64,000 nucleotides of DNA from Neoconidiobolus thromboides FSU 785 (GCA_025603075.1 MU626339.1:26843-90842), one strand, 5' to 3'. Numbered from the stretch's first letter, positions 1-13,061 are shown. A program made the numbers and translations. Notes: generated from the letters alone by a model not told the origin.

Positions 1-1035
1 TACTTCCTAAAATGGATGCTGCGAAGCATAGATTAAATTTTTCAGCTCTAATTTAAATAGAAAACGATGGTATTATATCAAGAAGTGACTTATTATTTTA
101 ATATCAGCTTTTTAGATTTTAAACGTATCAATACTAATCATCATTTGACTAAATTTGTATTTTTGTCTATAAATAATTTCAAAACTCAACAAGGAATTGA
201 AAATTAACAATATTTAAACTAAACTCGATCAATAGGAATGACTAAATTAATATAAGTTAGCAAATATTTTTATTTTGGTAACTTTGCGTTTAAATTTAAA
301 AAGATTTTTTCACCCTTATACTATATTCTTACAAATGAACTTGAATTATGAATTACTTTACAGGCAATTAGACACAACTAGCTTATGCTTTAGTAAGTAA
401 TTAATGTACTATTAAAACATATAATTTTAAATTTACAGCTGAAGCGACCATTTTAGTTTTGATGTACTGTTGTTGATAACTTGCTATTGTTTAGCTTTTC
501 GAAAGTAACTTGGAAATAATAAGTTTCAGAAAACATGATAAATGATAATAGCACAAACGATAAACTAATACTTATAAATGAGAGAGTCAGAAAATTATTC
601 AAAATCATAAAGAATAAAGCAGCCCCAATAACAAATTGAAATCTCGACCAAAAATTTTATTTATTGGATTAACGAAGCTCAAATTCTCATATTCAAAGTC
701 TTGTCTAAAACTAATCAAAAAGACAGACAAGGTTCAACTTTGAATACCCAACTTAAATTAAGCTGCAATGTTTGCAAATTCAAATGGTGAGAATATCTTT
801 TAATGAGTATAAAACATTTTACACTAGATTTAAATTAAAATGCATATTGCCTTTTTACTCAAAATGCTGCTTTAAGATTACGTTGGTGTTAATATCAGTG
901 TCATATTACGTGTACGTTAGGGATGGTGATATAACCTTTGAGTCTTAAATTGAACACTAATATACATTTTATGAATCAAAAGTTGATGTAAAGAAACCTA
1001 TGAGTTTTGTTTTATTTTATTTTACTAAATGATAT

Positions 1036-1122
1036 AGGTGTTTTTTTTAGCTTCACTTTTTCTTCTTTTAATTGCTATTTGAGCAGAAAAATTGTTAAAA
1101 TTCCTAAACAAAAATACATCCA
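1036..1122 (+). repeat. TIR element copy 1
   Basis: Starts ggtgtttttttt, then a diverged 'agcttcac', the core ctatttgagc, and ends in aaaatacatcc. It is the plus orientation, taken as the arm containing GGCTTCATTAC on the left. Ends are eroded: the leading GGGGATG has become GGTG. Confidence 0.7.
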
Positions 1123-1202
1123 CATATCCTTTCTTTCTTTCTGCAAGTGTAATATAAATTAAATACTCAAAATGAAATTTTGCAAAAAATTTAAATTCTA
1201 TA

Positions 1203-1303
1203 TAAGGTTGTATTTTTGTGTTTGAGAATTTTACTAACAAATTTTCCGCTCAAATAGCGCTTAAAAGGTAAAAAAAGTAATAAAGCTAAAGAAAACATCC
1301 ACC
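1203..1303 (-). repeat. TIR element copy 2
   Basis: Reads in the opposite orientation to copy 1, 80 bp away: gtatttttgtgtttgag, then ccgctcaaatagcgctt, ending aaaacatcc. The two form an inverted pair. Confidence 0.75.
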
Positions 1304-1751
1304 ATATTGTTTTTATAAAATTAGATATGCTTAGCTTATAAGTTGGTAGATTTATGTACTATTAAAGTATTTGATTCTAAATTTATAAAATAGGAATTAA
1401 TACAATGCTTTATAAATAATATCTTATTGTTGTTAATTTAGTCTTTGCTTCAATAATTTAACTAAACTGACTATTTGAAAAATATGGGTAAATTTCATTA
1501 TAGTAGATAATATTATTTATAACAATTAAATCTTTATTAGTGCACTTTTTATAAAAAAAATTAAAAATTACAAATACTCGAATATTAAAGACTTATAACT
1601 TATTTTTGTTGAATTTTACTTTAAATAATGTGTTACTTAAGGAAGAAATCTCCTAGCTCATAATACCTCTTCGTCTTATTAGTAAAGACTGTAAAAAGTT
1701 TTTAAATAATCTTTGGTCTATTTAAAAACTATACTCAAAAAAACAAAAGAG

Positions 1752-1842
1752 CATGGTATTTTCTGTTTAAGATTTCTACTAACAATTTTCTATTTAACAG
1801 CGCTTAAAAAATGGAAAAGTAAATAAAACTAGAGAAGACATA
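1752..1842 (-). repeat. TIR element copy 3, diverged
   Basis: Recognisable by tactaacaattttc, acagcgcttaaaaaatgg and aaaagtaa in the correct order and spacing. Both GGGGATGT ends are lost, so this is an old copy. Confidence 0.6.
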
Positions 1843-3117
1843 TTTACAAATCTGTTTAAAAGAGCCCAAAATATTTTTAAAAGTTCTAATGATTTAATTT
1901 TTAAAATTAGAAAATAATAACTATCGTGTTATTATTATGTAATTTGGAAACAAAACCTTTTAGTCTAATAACAAATCTGGCAATAAATCTATACACCAAT
2001 TTTTCTTATAAAAAACAGGAATTATATAAAAACCAAATACACAAACCAGCTATTTAGTTTTTTAATTTTCAAATATTTAATAAAATAAGTTCAAGTAGTA
2101 CTTTTCAAATTTTGAAACAAAAGTGGTTTCATTATAAACTTTAATAAGCTCCTTAATTTTAAATATGTACTTTTATAATACTTTGTTCTCGTTTAGAGCA
2201 CAATATAAAACAAATTAAAACTCAGTATTAAATGGTATTAGCATTATTAAAATACCATATACCTCATTTCATAACGTACACAATTTACCAAAGTACTTAG
2301 TTAATAATGATAATATCATAGATACGAATAAATACTCTAAAAAGGCTATTGCATGTAAATGTTATTTTTTACTTTCTATCTTCTTAAAAAATCCATTAAA
2401 ATCTACCTTTTTCTATACTATTCCATATCTGCTTTGCAATTGATTTGAATATCGTTGTAGGGTGCGAAAGAGTGCCAAATTAAGTATGTCTTAATCTTTA
2501 TGAATCATAATGAAAGAGCTTAGGAAGAGCTAGTGAATTAGCAACGTGAAAGTTTTAAATATTTTAAATTCCGTTGAATCCACAGCTATTTTCTCGGCAT
2601 TAACTATTGACAATTTTTATAGCATCTAAAAGATCTAACCCTTAAATGTTGATTCCGCTTGAAAACAAGATTTTCAATGATTTGTAAAATTTTAGCTTGG
2701 TTTTTTTACCCCAGTTTATGACTTAGAATTTGTAGGGTGAAATATAAAAAAGCTATAGCTGTTGGAGCTCTATTATAACCTAATTTGTAGAGATTTTTAG
2801 ATTCAGCTATTTTTCTGTTTGGTTTTTTAAGTACTTGATCCTTAGATTCCAACCAGATTTATCTAAATTTTACTCTTAAATAATAGTTAAATAGGTCACA
2901 ATAGAACTATAATAACTGTAAAACAAAACTAAAGAATAATAATGATTACAGTTTAAGAGTTTATAAACCAAGAAATTGAATAATAAGAACCTAGATATAG
3001 CCTTGGGTGGAGCTAAGCTAATCTATATTTAGACATGTTTTATTTATATCAGCAAATTTCAACCTTAATGTATAATGGTGCATAGTCAATATCTACACCT
3101 AATGCTAAGTCAAAGTG

Positions 3118-3125
3118 TATAAATA
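3118..3125 (+). promoter_or_regulatory. TATA box of the 149-aa ORF
   Basis: TATAAATA lies 60 nt before the ATG at 3178. The same spacing (56-63 nt) is seen before the receptor genes and the small secreted protein, which supports both this site and the reality of the gene. Confidence 0.5.
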
Positions 3126-3177
3126 CAATGGAAAGTTAACTATTAAGGTTAAATTTTAGTTGTAAATAAAAATAAAA

Positions 3178-3627
3178 ATGAATTTTATAGAAAGTAATAA
3201 CTATATTGCAAACGATCCGATTATATTATTTGGGAAATATAAAGAGAGTAAATTCGATCATGTTAGACAAGCTTTAAAAAATTTAAAGCATCAAGCTTCA
3301 GACGAGTATCTTTATAAAAGAGGATGTTTAATTTTTGTGCCAAGTACTACTCCAAATAAACGAATCATGCCTAAAAAAAGGCAGTCTATCATATCACAAA
3401 TTTCTATCGAATCTAAAGTTAGTAAAAAGGCAAGCTACTGTAATGATATTAAAGAGTCCAACCCCTTAATCAAAGGTTTCGATTCAAGGAAACAAGAATC
3501 TATTTCAGATTTTGATAAAATGATTAATCAGGGCTTTACTACTTCTTCAAATGAACCCCCTTGCTATACCCTTAAAATCACTTTAACTCCTCCCATTGCT
3601 AAAAATATTTGTGACTTCTCTCTTTAA
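3178..3627 (+). CDS. Orphan protein, 149 aa, single exon
   Basis: I do not recognise this protein. The uninterrupted frame starts MNFIESNNYIAND and ends KNICDFSL. It is moderately basic in the middle (PNKRIMPKKRQS) and Ser-rich, with no signal peptide or membrane helix. Support for a real gene: it is the only clearly coding-like frame in the first 5 kb, its base composition is less AT-biased than the flanks, and a TATA box sits 60 nt upstream of the ATG. No intron is needed. It could be a lineage-specific regulator or a small nuclear protein, but nothing in the sequence decides this. Confidence 0.5.
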   Translation: MNFIESNNYIANDPIILFGKYKESKFDHVRQALKNLKHQASDEYLYKRGCLIFVPSTTPNKRIMPKKRQSIISQISIESKVSKKASYCNDIKESNPLIKGFDSRKQESISDFDKMINQGFTTSSNEPPCYTLKITLTPPIAKNICDFSL

Positions 3628-5172
3628 CTTTGGTATAGCTTATTTATTTGCTTTTAATCGTTAATAAAATTAATAATATAATAAAAATTCGATTTTTTTT
3701 ATGAAGCTATAATATCTATTTTGACATTAACACTGAATATTTTATTGTTTGGTATAGATTTTATTTAATCCCTGTTATTTCTTCCATCTACCGAATTTGC
3801 TGAACTTTGTTATAGCCAATAGTACTAAGTGACAGATATGTACAGAATGAAATTTCATTAAAGGGGGAAATATTTTTTTAAAAAGCAGGTATCAAACAAA
3901 ATAAAATTGTATCTCAATATTAAACTCAGTTCATTAAAATTTTACAATTTGAATTTCAAAAAATACATAAATTCTATCAAAACTACTACTTATCGAATAG
4001 GATAATAGTTATCATACTCAACCTTAATAATGCTCAAACTAGAAGATGAACTATAAAGTTCATCTGATCAAAAAACTTACTTATGCGATCGTTAAGAATT
4101 GCTCTTGCCGATTTAGCGATTACCATAGTTAGAGCTTTCCTTTGGTCTTATAAAAAACCTTAAAATCTACAAACTTTCCAAATTTCCTGCTAAACCTTAA
4201 CTAAAATAAAGCATCTATTCACCCTCCTTCCAGTTTAATCCTTAAAGTAATAAGCTTGCAAAATTTAAATTAGCAATAACTGTAATTTTGATTGGCTGGC
4301 TATTTTATCATTTTTAAATTTCTAATTTTCTAAATAGACTATTTCTAATTTTTCATTATAAATATTAGTATGATATTTAAATAGCATTATAAATGGTGGA
4401 AAATAAATACCTCTGTAATAATGGTATTTATACTATTTAATTAATGAATAGTATAGTAGTAGCTTTCTTGAGAAAAATAAAGAATACCAAACTTTACTAC
4501 ATTGACAAAATATTTTATTGTTTTTTCTATTTTTATAATTTAAGACTAAAGCCATTTAAAAAAAAAACCAATATTTAAAATTATTTATTGATAAGTGTTA
4601 TAGGACTACAAAATAATATTTTTACTCATATTTTTTTGTATAGAACTTTAAAAAATTGTAACAGTCTTTAATATACACATACAAAATTGAAAAATGATTA
4701 TTAAAAATGCTATAATTTCAATGAGTAATTGGCTAAGTGTCTACTTTTCGTTCATACTAATAAGAGTGCTTTAATAAACTAATTTTTTGTTTAAATTTGA
4801 TTTATTTTTTGAAACATCCTTTGTTTATTTTTTTAAAAGAACATGCCAAAAAAGTTGCATCTTAAATCATTAATAATGGTTTACTATAAATTATATTTAA
4901 TAATAACAAAAAAACAATTTATTCACTTAAACTTTTTAATATTTTTAATTTCATAGTTACTACAATTAACGAATAACCCTTTAATTTCTTGTACAAACAG
5001 TATGAATAAAATAGTAAATTGAGTATGAAGCCATTAGTACTCATGAAATAACATTACAAAACTAATTTTAATAAAGCCTAAAATAAGTCTATAGTAAAAA
5101 AAAACTAAAGAGGCTCAATTTAATCTTTTTATTCAAATATCGCTAGTTTCTATTCTATTTTTAAAAAAGAAA
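3628..5172. other. Intergenic, nothing recognised
   Basis: AT-rich DNA with many stops in all frames and several poly-A and poly-T runs. No repeat copy and no coding signal were seen. Confidence 0.5.
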
Positions 5173-7566
5173 TTAGACTACTCGTACCTGTTGTGCTTCC
5201 ATTTTAATTTGTTTCATTTGTAAGCGCTCAACAAATTTATCTTCAGATTCAACTAAGGATTTAAGGGTTTGATTACTACTAATAAGACTATTAATTCTTG
5301 CTTGAACTATTTCATTTAATTCGTTATAGTGCGTCACGTTCTTTTTTAACTTATTGCTTTTAATAATTCCATTATTTGCATCAAAATCTGAATCATTAAT
5401 AAGTTCGTAATATTCTTCTGGATCGATTTCTTCCAATTCCTTATTTGTAATAAACTTAATGAAATAATAAAGATACCCATTTTCTATCTTTAGATTCTTA
5501 ATTTCATCTTGACACTCTTTGATAATAGCTTCGGTTGCCTTAATTGATTCAATCGCCTTCTTGGTTTCTACCTCACTTGATGCTTTGATATCTACCATAT
5601 TTTGCTTATCCTGTTTAATTCCTTTAATCAAAGCGACAAGCTCATCGATATTTACCTTATTTTGTGCATCCTTTTCATTTAATTGTTTACTAAGGCTTTC
5701 ATTAAACTCAGCTAAGCATTTATGTTCAAGCTTAACAATCGAAAGTTGATCTTCAATACCTTTAATTAAAACATGTACTGTAGCCAATGCGCGTTCTTTT
5801 TCCGCCATCTCTTTTTTGATATTTTGGATCTCAGTAATAAATGATATTTTTGATTTTTGCATAATCGTTTCCTTAATTGTAGTTTCTTTAAGCAGTTCCT
5901 CGATCTTTTGAAGTTCTTGAGAATTTGATTGTTCCAACTGTGCAATACTACGACGGAATTTTTTAAGTAATGCCAATTCTTCCTTTTTAAGTTTACGTGC
6001 ATCTGAAAGCTTTTGATCTAATATAGTATGTTGACGGATTATTTTAGCATAATCAAGGTGACTCTTAGGAGTCATGTTGGGTTCAGATACAATAGGCTTG
6101 GTAATAAGTTGCAGTGCTGAAGAACGAAATCCCATTACAGTCATGGTTATCTTATATGGTGTCCCAGGAACTAAACCAATAACAGAAACAGAGCTAGCAT
6201 CTTTACTTAAAACCCAATGTGGCCAAACAACCCCATTAATTCTAAAAGTTACCTCAATTGTGTTCATTACTTCAAAATTAGAAAGTGGGCATTCAATTTC
6301 TTCAAGCGCTTGTGAACGATTAGCGCAGTTTTTTTCTTGAGAACCTTGGTCATTTATAATGGATTCAGATTTTGACAAAAAATACAAAAAGTTTATAGGA
6401 ACAAACCATGATAACGTAAGAGTTGTAGGGGTAGAATCTAAAGAGCACAGCTCAAAAGAATCAACAATGTCACCAAAACATGGTCTTAATACAGTTTGTT
6501 CTTCAACTATATCTGAAGGTACTTTTGGACGAGGCGAAGTATTTTTTCGATTATTATTCTGCTTTTTACTTTTTACTTTTATATTGTTAGAGTCTTGCTT
6601 GGGGTCTGAATGAGGTGAAGAAACTTTTTCCAACTTGCCACTTAATTTAAGATACTGAAACTTATGAACTATTTCTGCTTTATCATAGCCAAATATTGGA
6701 TTTGAGAAATTTTGATTTCTTAACAAAATAGCTTGTACAACAACTTCACCAAGACCTAAAAATGCTGCGTGCCCAATTGCATGAACTGAAATAAAGAAAA
6801 ATATCCCTGATGGTATTAATTGGATTTCAAGTATGTGGTTGAAATAAGTAAACACAAGCGCATACAAAGTTGTCTGAATTGAAACTCCTCTCAAGCTTCC
6901 AACTGTATTTAAATAAGTAAACAAGTCTATAAAAACGCATAACCAAGAAGTATCAATGTTGGGGTAAAGATGAAAAATAGCAGTACCAACAGCAGCATCT
7001 AAAATAAGATGAAATAAAGTAAGCATAAAAAAATCAGAGATTGAAGAAGTATTGCGATAGAATGGAATAACTGATAAAATAGCTAACAAAATCCATTCTG
7101 AGCGGTAATCAACTCCGTTAAGAAGCCATAAGTTGATAAGAGTAAGAAAAATCCAACCAAAAATAACAGAAAGGTGTTCAGTAAAATTAAGTAATAAATG
7201 AATTTTCTTACTATCCTTTGGACCAAAAGAGCATATTGTTTTATCCCAAAAAGTTAAGTTAAAAGTTGTCTCTTCATAAGTTGAAACATTTTCATCAACT
7301 AAAAGATTTAAACCGTCAATTAATTGAGTTGGACTTTCTATTGTTGAATAATTCTTAGGAGATATTAGTGGCTTAATGGGAAGATTTGGACTATCCATGA
7401 ACTCGCAGTATTTGCTTTCTTTAGAATATGCTGATAACGAAGTCTTAACTAATGGATTACACTTGCACTCATTTAAACAATCTTGCCTATAGGACACTTC
7501 CTTCTCCATATTATCCAAAAATCTAGTATTGCAATTTATATTTTCGGATGCCTGCTTTAATGTCAT
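5173..7566 (-). CDS. Multi-pass membrane protein with FN3-like and coiled-coil domains, 797 aa
   Basis: Single exon, unlike almost every other gene here. Residues about 1-110 are polar with a Cys-rich patch (ECKCNP). Residues about 120-290 carry five or six hydrophobic segments (around FGWIFLTLINLWLL, FFMLTLFHLILDAAV, FFFISVHAIGHAAFLG), so the protein should be in an internal or plasma membrane. A Lys-rich linker follows. Residues about 375-500 look like a fibronectin type III fold split by a polar insert: PTTLTLSW near the start and GLVPGTPYKITMTV near the end, the usual FN3 'L.PGT.Y...V' signature. Residues about 505-795 are a long Lys/Glu-rich coiled coil. The order of parts (N-terminal helices, FN3-like region, coiled coil) reminds me of the fungal AcrB 'ubiquitination network' proteins, but I cannot confirm that. 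The membrane/coiled-coil description is firm; function is open. Confidence 0.75.
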   Translation of the reverse strand: MTLKQASENINCNTRFLDNMEKEVSYRQDCLNECKCNPLVKTSLSAYSKESKYCEFMDSPNLPIKPLISPKNYSTIESPTQLIDGLNLLVDENVSTYEETTFNLTFWDKTICSFGPKDSKKIHLLLNFTEHLSVIFGWIFLTLINLWLLNGVDYRSEWILLAILSVIPFYRNTSSISDFFMLTLFHLILDAAVGTAIFHLYPNIDTSWLCVFIDLFTYLNTVGSLRGVSIQTTLYALVFTYFNHILEIQLIPSGIFFFISVHAIGHAAFLGLGEVVVQAILLRNQNFSNPIFGYDKAEIVHKFQYLKLSGKLEKVSSPHSDPKQDSNNIKVKSKKQNNNRKNTSPRPKVPSDIVEEQTVLRPCFGDIVDSFELCSLDSTPTTLTLSWFVPINFLYFLSKSESIINDQGSQEKNCANRSQALEEIECPLSNFEVMNTIEVTFRINGVVWPHWVLSKDASSVSVIGLVPGTPYKITMTVMGFRSSALQLITKPIVSEPNMTPKSHLDYAKIIRQHTILDQKLSDARKLKKEELALLKKFRRSIAQLEQSNSQELQKIEELLKETTIKETIMQKSKISFITEIQNIKKEMAEKERALATVHVLIKGIEDQLSIVKLEHKCLAEFNESLSKQLNEKDAQNKVNIDELVALIKGIKQDKQNMVDIKASSEVETKKAIESIKATEAIIKECQDEIKNLKIENGYLYYFIKFITNKELEEIDPEEYYELINDSDFDANNGIIKSNKLKKNVTHYNELNEIVQARINSLISSNQTLKSLVESEDKFVERLQMKQIKMEAQQVRVV

Positions 7567-8340
7567 AAATTTAACTAAACATAAAAAAAGTTATTAATTC
7601 TAATGGACTATGATTTAAAATGGATTCATCGTTTATTTGCAATATGAAAGAACTTTATTGGTTCTTTTTCTATAAAAGTCACTTTAGGCATGATTTATTC
7701 ATTTATTAGTTTCTAATAATTTTGATTTGGTAAAATTAATTTTAACTTGAGCTTAAAATTTAAAAATTATTCTGAGGTTATAAATTTCCCTATGATGTTT
7801 GAATATTTAGCATATTCTAAGGCTTTCGTTTTTAGTAACTAAGGATTCAATATGACCTAAATTGAGCCAAAAAATAAACTTCTTGTCACATAAATTAATT
7901 TATTTCACTTACACTTTTATAATAGTTTTTGCTTTTAGACTTAAAAAATAGCTAATTTAACTTCAAAATAATTTATTCTAATTCTACACTTAAGATCATT
8001 TGGATTGCTGATATGATGTCAGTCAATAAGCAAGGAAGTGAAGCCCTGAGAAATTAGTCTATATTTGCTCTTTACTATTTTTTAGAATTTTTATTTACTA
8101 GCCAGTTACTTGAGATTCTCTCTTTTAATAATCCTTAATAAAAATTATATACTTTCCAAAATGGTTCTTATGTGCTTTTCTTTGATATTTTATAATAGCT
8201 CTGTTAATATTATATAACACTAATTCTTATATCACAGTAATTTTTAAGCTTCAATCACAAAAAGTTCTAGCTATTGTCATAAGCTAACAGAAATAGACAT
8301 CCATAAACAAAACTTTAATTTGCTTTTAGAAATAAAGGAC

Positions 8341-8439
8341 TTTAAGGTTACATTCTTTTAAGAATTTTACTAACAATCTTTTCACTCAAATAGCATTTAA
8401 AAAATGAAAAAGTAATGAGATAAAAAAAAACATCCTCAT
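8341..8439 (-). repeat. TIR element copy 4
   Basis: Contains ttttaagaattttactaac, actcaaatagcatttaaaaa and the right end aaaaaacatcctcatata. The left GGGGATGT end has decayed to ggttacat. Confidence 0.75.
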
Positions 8440-11330
8440 ATACGGAACAAATAGCTTTCTCAACAGTATATAAACTAATAATTATAACATAATTATTGAA
8501 AAATAAACCAAAACAATGTGAATTTTGATATTTTTACAGAAGTTGTCATATATTATTAAAAGACCAAATAGCTTCTTAACAATGCTTTTGTATAATAATA
8601 GCACATTATAATATAGTCGCTGATTCTATTCTATGGCTATAACTATAGTTTTATACTTAAATAAAAAATACCTAATAAATTTACTAACTTATTTAATTGA
8701 CTCTGTTCATAACTTCTATCTTGTAGAGTTTGATTCACTAATAGTTTAGTGTCGAGATCATTTTATAGATAGGGATAAATATTTCTGCGTAGAAATTATT
8801 AAAGTTTAACAGGTTAAAAGAGTTTTCTAAGGACTGGATTGACAATCATATGCTTTAAAGTTTTTGTTTTTTCATTATTTTTATATGGTTTAAATGTGAT
8901 GGTCACTGTTATTTTGCTAATAATGCTCTAAATCAAAAAAATAATGTAATTACTTTGAATATCTTTATATTTTTTCAGCTCTTTACTCATTTTCATCGCT
9001 GCCAAATGGATATGTACTTCCAGCTTCCTTTCAAGTTTTTGTGTTGGGTATCTCAATGATACCTGTAATTTGACTTCAAGTGTTTTTTTCCTATGCATTA
9101 TCTTTAAGATGCGAAGGTATTTCTAACCATAATTCTATCGAACAAAATCTCTTAGATTATGGTTATAAATGATAAGATATCTATCATTAGTAGAGTTTAA
9201 GGCTTAAATTTTTAGATAAATATATCTTTGGAGAAAGTTAACTATTGCTAATCAAAAATCTTAAATTTGATAACAAAAAGAAGCACCTTAAATCAACATT
9301 CTTTTTGCTATGACTTTTTTTATAGATTTATTGTTATTAGGAAAACAAAAGATATGTCTGGTAGTAAAGAGAGTAAACTTGTTTTTTTTATTATAGCTTT
9401 TATAATCTTACTGGTGTTTTTTATAGTGAAAATTTTATTGTCTTCAACTAAACAGACTGATCAATGTGTACATTATGTTGTCATTTTTAGCTGAAAGATC
9501 AAGTACATTGGTTCTAACTGGTGAACATTTGGCAGGTATCATACCTCTAACGTGTATTTTTATTTTTTATTCTCTACCTTGAAGTGCAAAAAGAACATCT
9601 TTAAATAAACTTGCTAGTGAATGAACTTCATTCACTTTATACAATCCAATGAATGTGTACTCTTTATACCATTGTTTTTCATAATTAAAGCATTTCAAAA
9701 ATAAAGATAAAAACAAAGATAAAACTCATCGCTTTATCATTTCCTTATCACTCTTAATCTGCTTTTATGAATGAATTATACCATCCGCTTTGGATGAGGA
9801 ATCCAAAAAACAAAAATAATATAGTTTTGAATACTTGTTACTATTTTGTTTTTAATGTTAAAAGGATTGGGTCAATTTTTTTGGTAGATGAGTTATAGTA
9901 CGTAGCTCCTAACCTGCTGTATTAACATCAACTTGATGCTATCTTTTAAATTTATATTAAATATCTATTCGATAGTCTCTTTTAGTAACGTTAAATCTAT
10001 GAAATACTATTGGTCATTAAAACATCCCAATTATAATCTATTATTACATACCAACAAGGAGGCGCTCTAATAATAAATCAATGACACGATAAAATAAAAA
10101 GCCTATGATTAATGGTAAAAACAAAGCATTACTCGTAAATAAACAAGCATATATATTGTGTTCTGTATATGTATTATTTTATGACCTTTTTTGTAAATCA
10201 AATAGTATCCAAGAAATTTTCATATCTAGTGATCCTTAGTGTAAATAGCTATCAATACTTTTGTTGAATGCTAAGTTCAAAAAAAATACTATGCTGTTGT
10301 AGGTATAATGATTACTATATAATAAAGCATAGGTATGATATTGTACTTATAAAACAAAAGTAATTTTAAAGCAGTTCCACAACTTTTAAGATAAATTTCA
10401 ATAATAGCAATATAATAGAAATAACACAAAAATGATTTAATCATGTACAATTTATTGACTTGTTAAAAATCAAATTTAGCTATAAACAAAATAATGCTTA
10501 TAAAAATAATGGTCCAAAATCCTAAAGACTTTACCTTTTTGATGGCTTAATTTACTGTAATTTGTTTTATAAAAACTAGCAACTAAAAGCAGATTATTAT
10601 ATCTGCAATGTTTTTTATTAATATACAATAAATTTACAAGAAAATTCCTATTTATATTAATGGTAGTGAAACTATCATTAATATTAGATAGAAATTTCAA
10701 AACAGTGACATAATTCTTTAGCCATACTCGTAATAATAGCTATAAAATATTTAGCAAATACTTCACAACTTAAACATTCAGCTTAGTTTTAGCATCCTCG
10801 TAGGCTATCTTATACCTAACCTCAGTCAAGACATTTCATTGTAGAACTAAAATAAAGTTACTAATATGTTACTGAAACTAACAATTTTAAATAGTCTAGA
10901 AGCAACGATTCTTTTATTAATGGAAATATGAAATAAAGCAAACTTCAAGAAGAATTGAATCACTATTTAAAATTTGAAAAAATGAGTTAGCGATCTTGTC
11001 ATCTATGTTAAACTATTTATAGGTAGCAGAGAACAATGTTAATTTAAACGTAGTTGAAATTGAAGGAAGTATGAAGAATTGAATGTTTAGATAGTAAATT
11101 TTTGATAAAAAGATCCTATAAAGTTGATTTCGATTCGTAACTAAGGCTGTCTTTTATCAAGCATTGATTTGATATTCACAACTAAAAAGAAATTAATATG
11201 TTCAGTAAATTTTCTAGCTAATTTAGTAATCATTTAAATTCTGTTTATAAATTTACCTTCCAGAGAAGCCAATAATCAGTTAAATGATTCAAGATTCCCT
11301 GAAGTCAGTATGTAAAGTATTATTTATATA

Positions 11331-11428
11331 GAGATGTATTTTTGCGTCTAAGAATTTTACTAATAGTTTTTCCTCTCAAATAGTATTTAAAAGGTGGAAA
11401 AACTGATGAAGCCAAAAAAACATCCTTA
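11331..11428 (-). repeat. TIR element copy 5
   Basis: gagatgtatttttgcgtc at the left and gccaaaaaaacatcctta at the right, about 98 bp, with ctcaaatagtatttaaaagg in the middle. Flanked by AT-rich tata/tatg sequence. Confidence 0.85.
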
Positions 11429-11994
11429 TGTTATTGTCCAGAAAATGAATTAAACAAAACATCTGAAACTTTATTAATTTCCATATATAAAGGATGATAT
11501 ATAGTATTAAAAGATACCTTTTTGGGAGTTGTTATCTTGTTTTGATTTTGAACAAGTCTTGTCAAGCCAAATATAACTTCGCTTAACTTACTATCCCATA
11601 CTAAATCAAATGACTATGGGTTTAAACATAATCCTTTAATTCATTACTTACCTTCTCTTCCTTTTAAGAATATAATTTAACTTTTAGCTTATATTTAAAC
11701 TCCTTTCATCAGTAAATAGTCGGAATTATAAGTCCTTAGTTTTATAAGAAAACAGTTTATAAAATACATAGCAATTGAAAAAAGTTAATATTCAATAAAC
11801 GTACTATTTATTTAAAGGAGAATAAATTTATTAAAATTCTTAAAAAGTGTGCATAAAGTTCTAGTGTTTTATTTGACAACTACTGTTGAGACTGATTTAT
11901 CAAATATAAAATGAGAAAGGCAAATAAAATATTATATATTTATTTGCACTATTATATAAAAACAAGAGCATCCCTATAATAAAAAATAATGTTT

Positions 11995-12089
11995 TGGGAT
12001 GTTTTTTTGATTTCATTATTTTTTCAATTTTTTAAGCGCTATTTGAACGGAAAGATTGTTAGTGAAATTTTTAAAAAAAATACATCCCT
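11995..12089 (+). repeat. TIR element copy 6
   Basis: tgggatgtttttttgatttc at the left, tttaagcgctatttgaacgg in the middle, aaaatacatccc at the right. The ORF at 11989-12201 is a by-product of this copy plus its flank. Confidence 0.85.
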
Positions 12090-12970
12090 ATATGCAAGAA
12101 GCTGTTTAATTAAAAAAACTGAAAAATTAACCTTAACTTATCTTACAAAAATAACAGAAAATTTAAAGGTTTTGATGTTAACTAAGCAAGTATCTTATTA
12201 AATAATAGAAGTCAACTATTAAATGTTGATATTATTTAAGTTATTACTAGCTAAATTAATAAGTAGTTAAAAACCAAGTGATTATAATAATAATAATAAA
12301 CTATTACTACGCTGTTTATATTGTATAATGATGATTAATTATAGTTTTTGAGATCAACCACTCCCTTTCATGCAGCTATTTATTGACTTGATAATATATT
12401 AATAATGTAGCTGTAGCACTAAAACGATTTATTTTTTTGATAGTAAATCTACAATATCAGCTATAAAGCGGCTAACAATAACTATTTCTCAATGAAGTTT
12501 TATAAGAATATGTATTTATTTCTATACTATAACTTTAATTAATATGAGTATAAGATTATATTAGTAAAAGTCTTGGTAGCCTGGGAATTTCTATTAAATT
12601 TAGTACAAGTTCAACTAACAATATAAATTATAACAAAATAACTCAAAATTGTGTTAGGTATTTTATAAAATTTTAAATAAAGTTTTTGAAATATAAAATA
12701 TTAAAATTGAATAAAAAAATGAAACTAATTTGGATCTTCCCATATAGTATTTCAATTTATAAGTTTGTAATCTAGATTCAATTTATTATGAAGCTAATTT
12801 AATCCTTGATTAAGAACATTTCGGTCGATTTACACCCTGATTTATCACTAAGAAACTTTGACTTACCTTTTATATGCATACCATCTTTTATATATCTATA
12901 TCCCTTAATATTGCTACACTAGTTAAACTCTTACTCAAAATAGAAAGTACTTACCTAAACTAGCAATCAA

Positions 12971-13061
12971 GGGTGTTTTTTTTGGCTTCATTGTTTTTTC
13001 TATTAAGTGCTATTTGAGCGGAAAAATTGTTAGTCAAATTCTTAAACAAAAATACATCCCC
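12971..13061 (+). repeat. TIR element copy 7
   Basis: gggtgttttttttggcttca at the left, aagtgctatttgagcgg in the middle, aaaaatacatcccc at the right. Slightly shortened in the Cys/Thr-free poly-T arm. It ends 138 bp before the TATA-like sequence ahead of the kelch-like pseudogene. Confidence 0.85.

Larger units (their letters stand above)
1..3117. other. Gene-poor AT-rich intergenic DNA
   Basis: No long open frame with coding character is visible on either strand. The stretch contains three diverged copies of the short terminal-inverted-repeat element (listed separately). The only ORF of note on the minus strand, around 1025-1240, is the translation of one of those copies. I see nothing else that can be supported. 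Confidence 0.5.

Noticed and set aside
1025-1240. 71-aa ORF on the minus strand
   Set aside because: It is the translation of TIR element copy 1 and its flank; similar ORFs appear at other element copies.
9267-9494. 75-aa ORF with a hydrophobic helix (LVFFIIAFIILLVFFIV)
   Set aside because: Poly-T-rich DNA easily encodes such helices; no promoter, homologue or codon evidence. It could be a tiny membrane protein starting at the Met of MSGSKESK, but support is too weak.
11989-12201. 70-aa ORF
   Set aside because: Over half of it is TIR element copy 6 translated.
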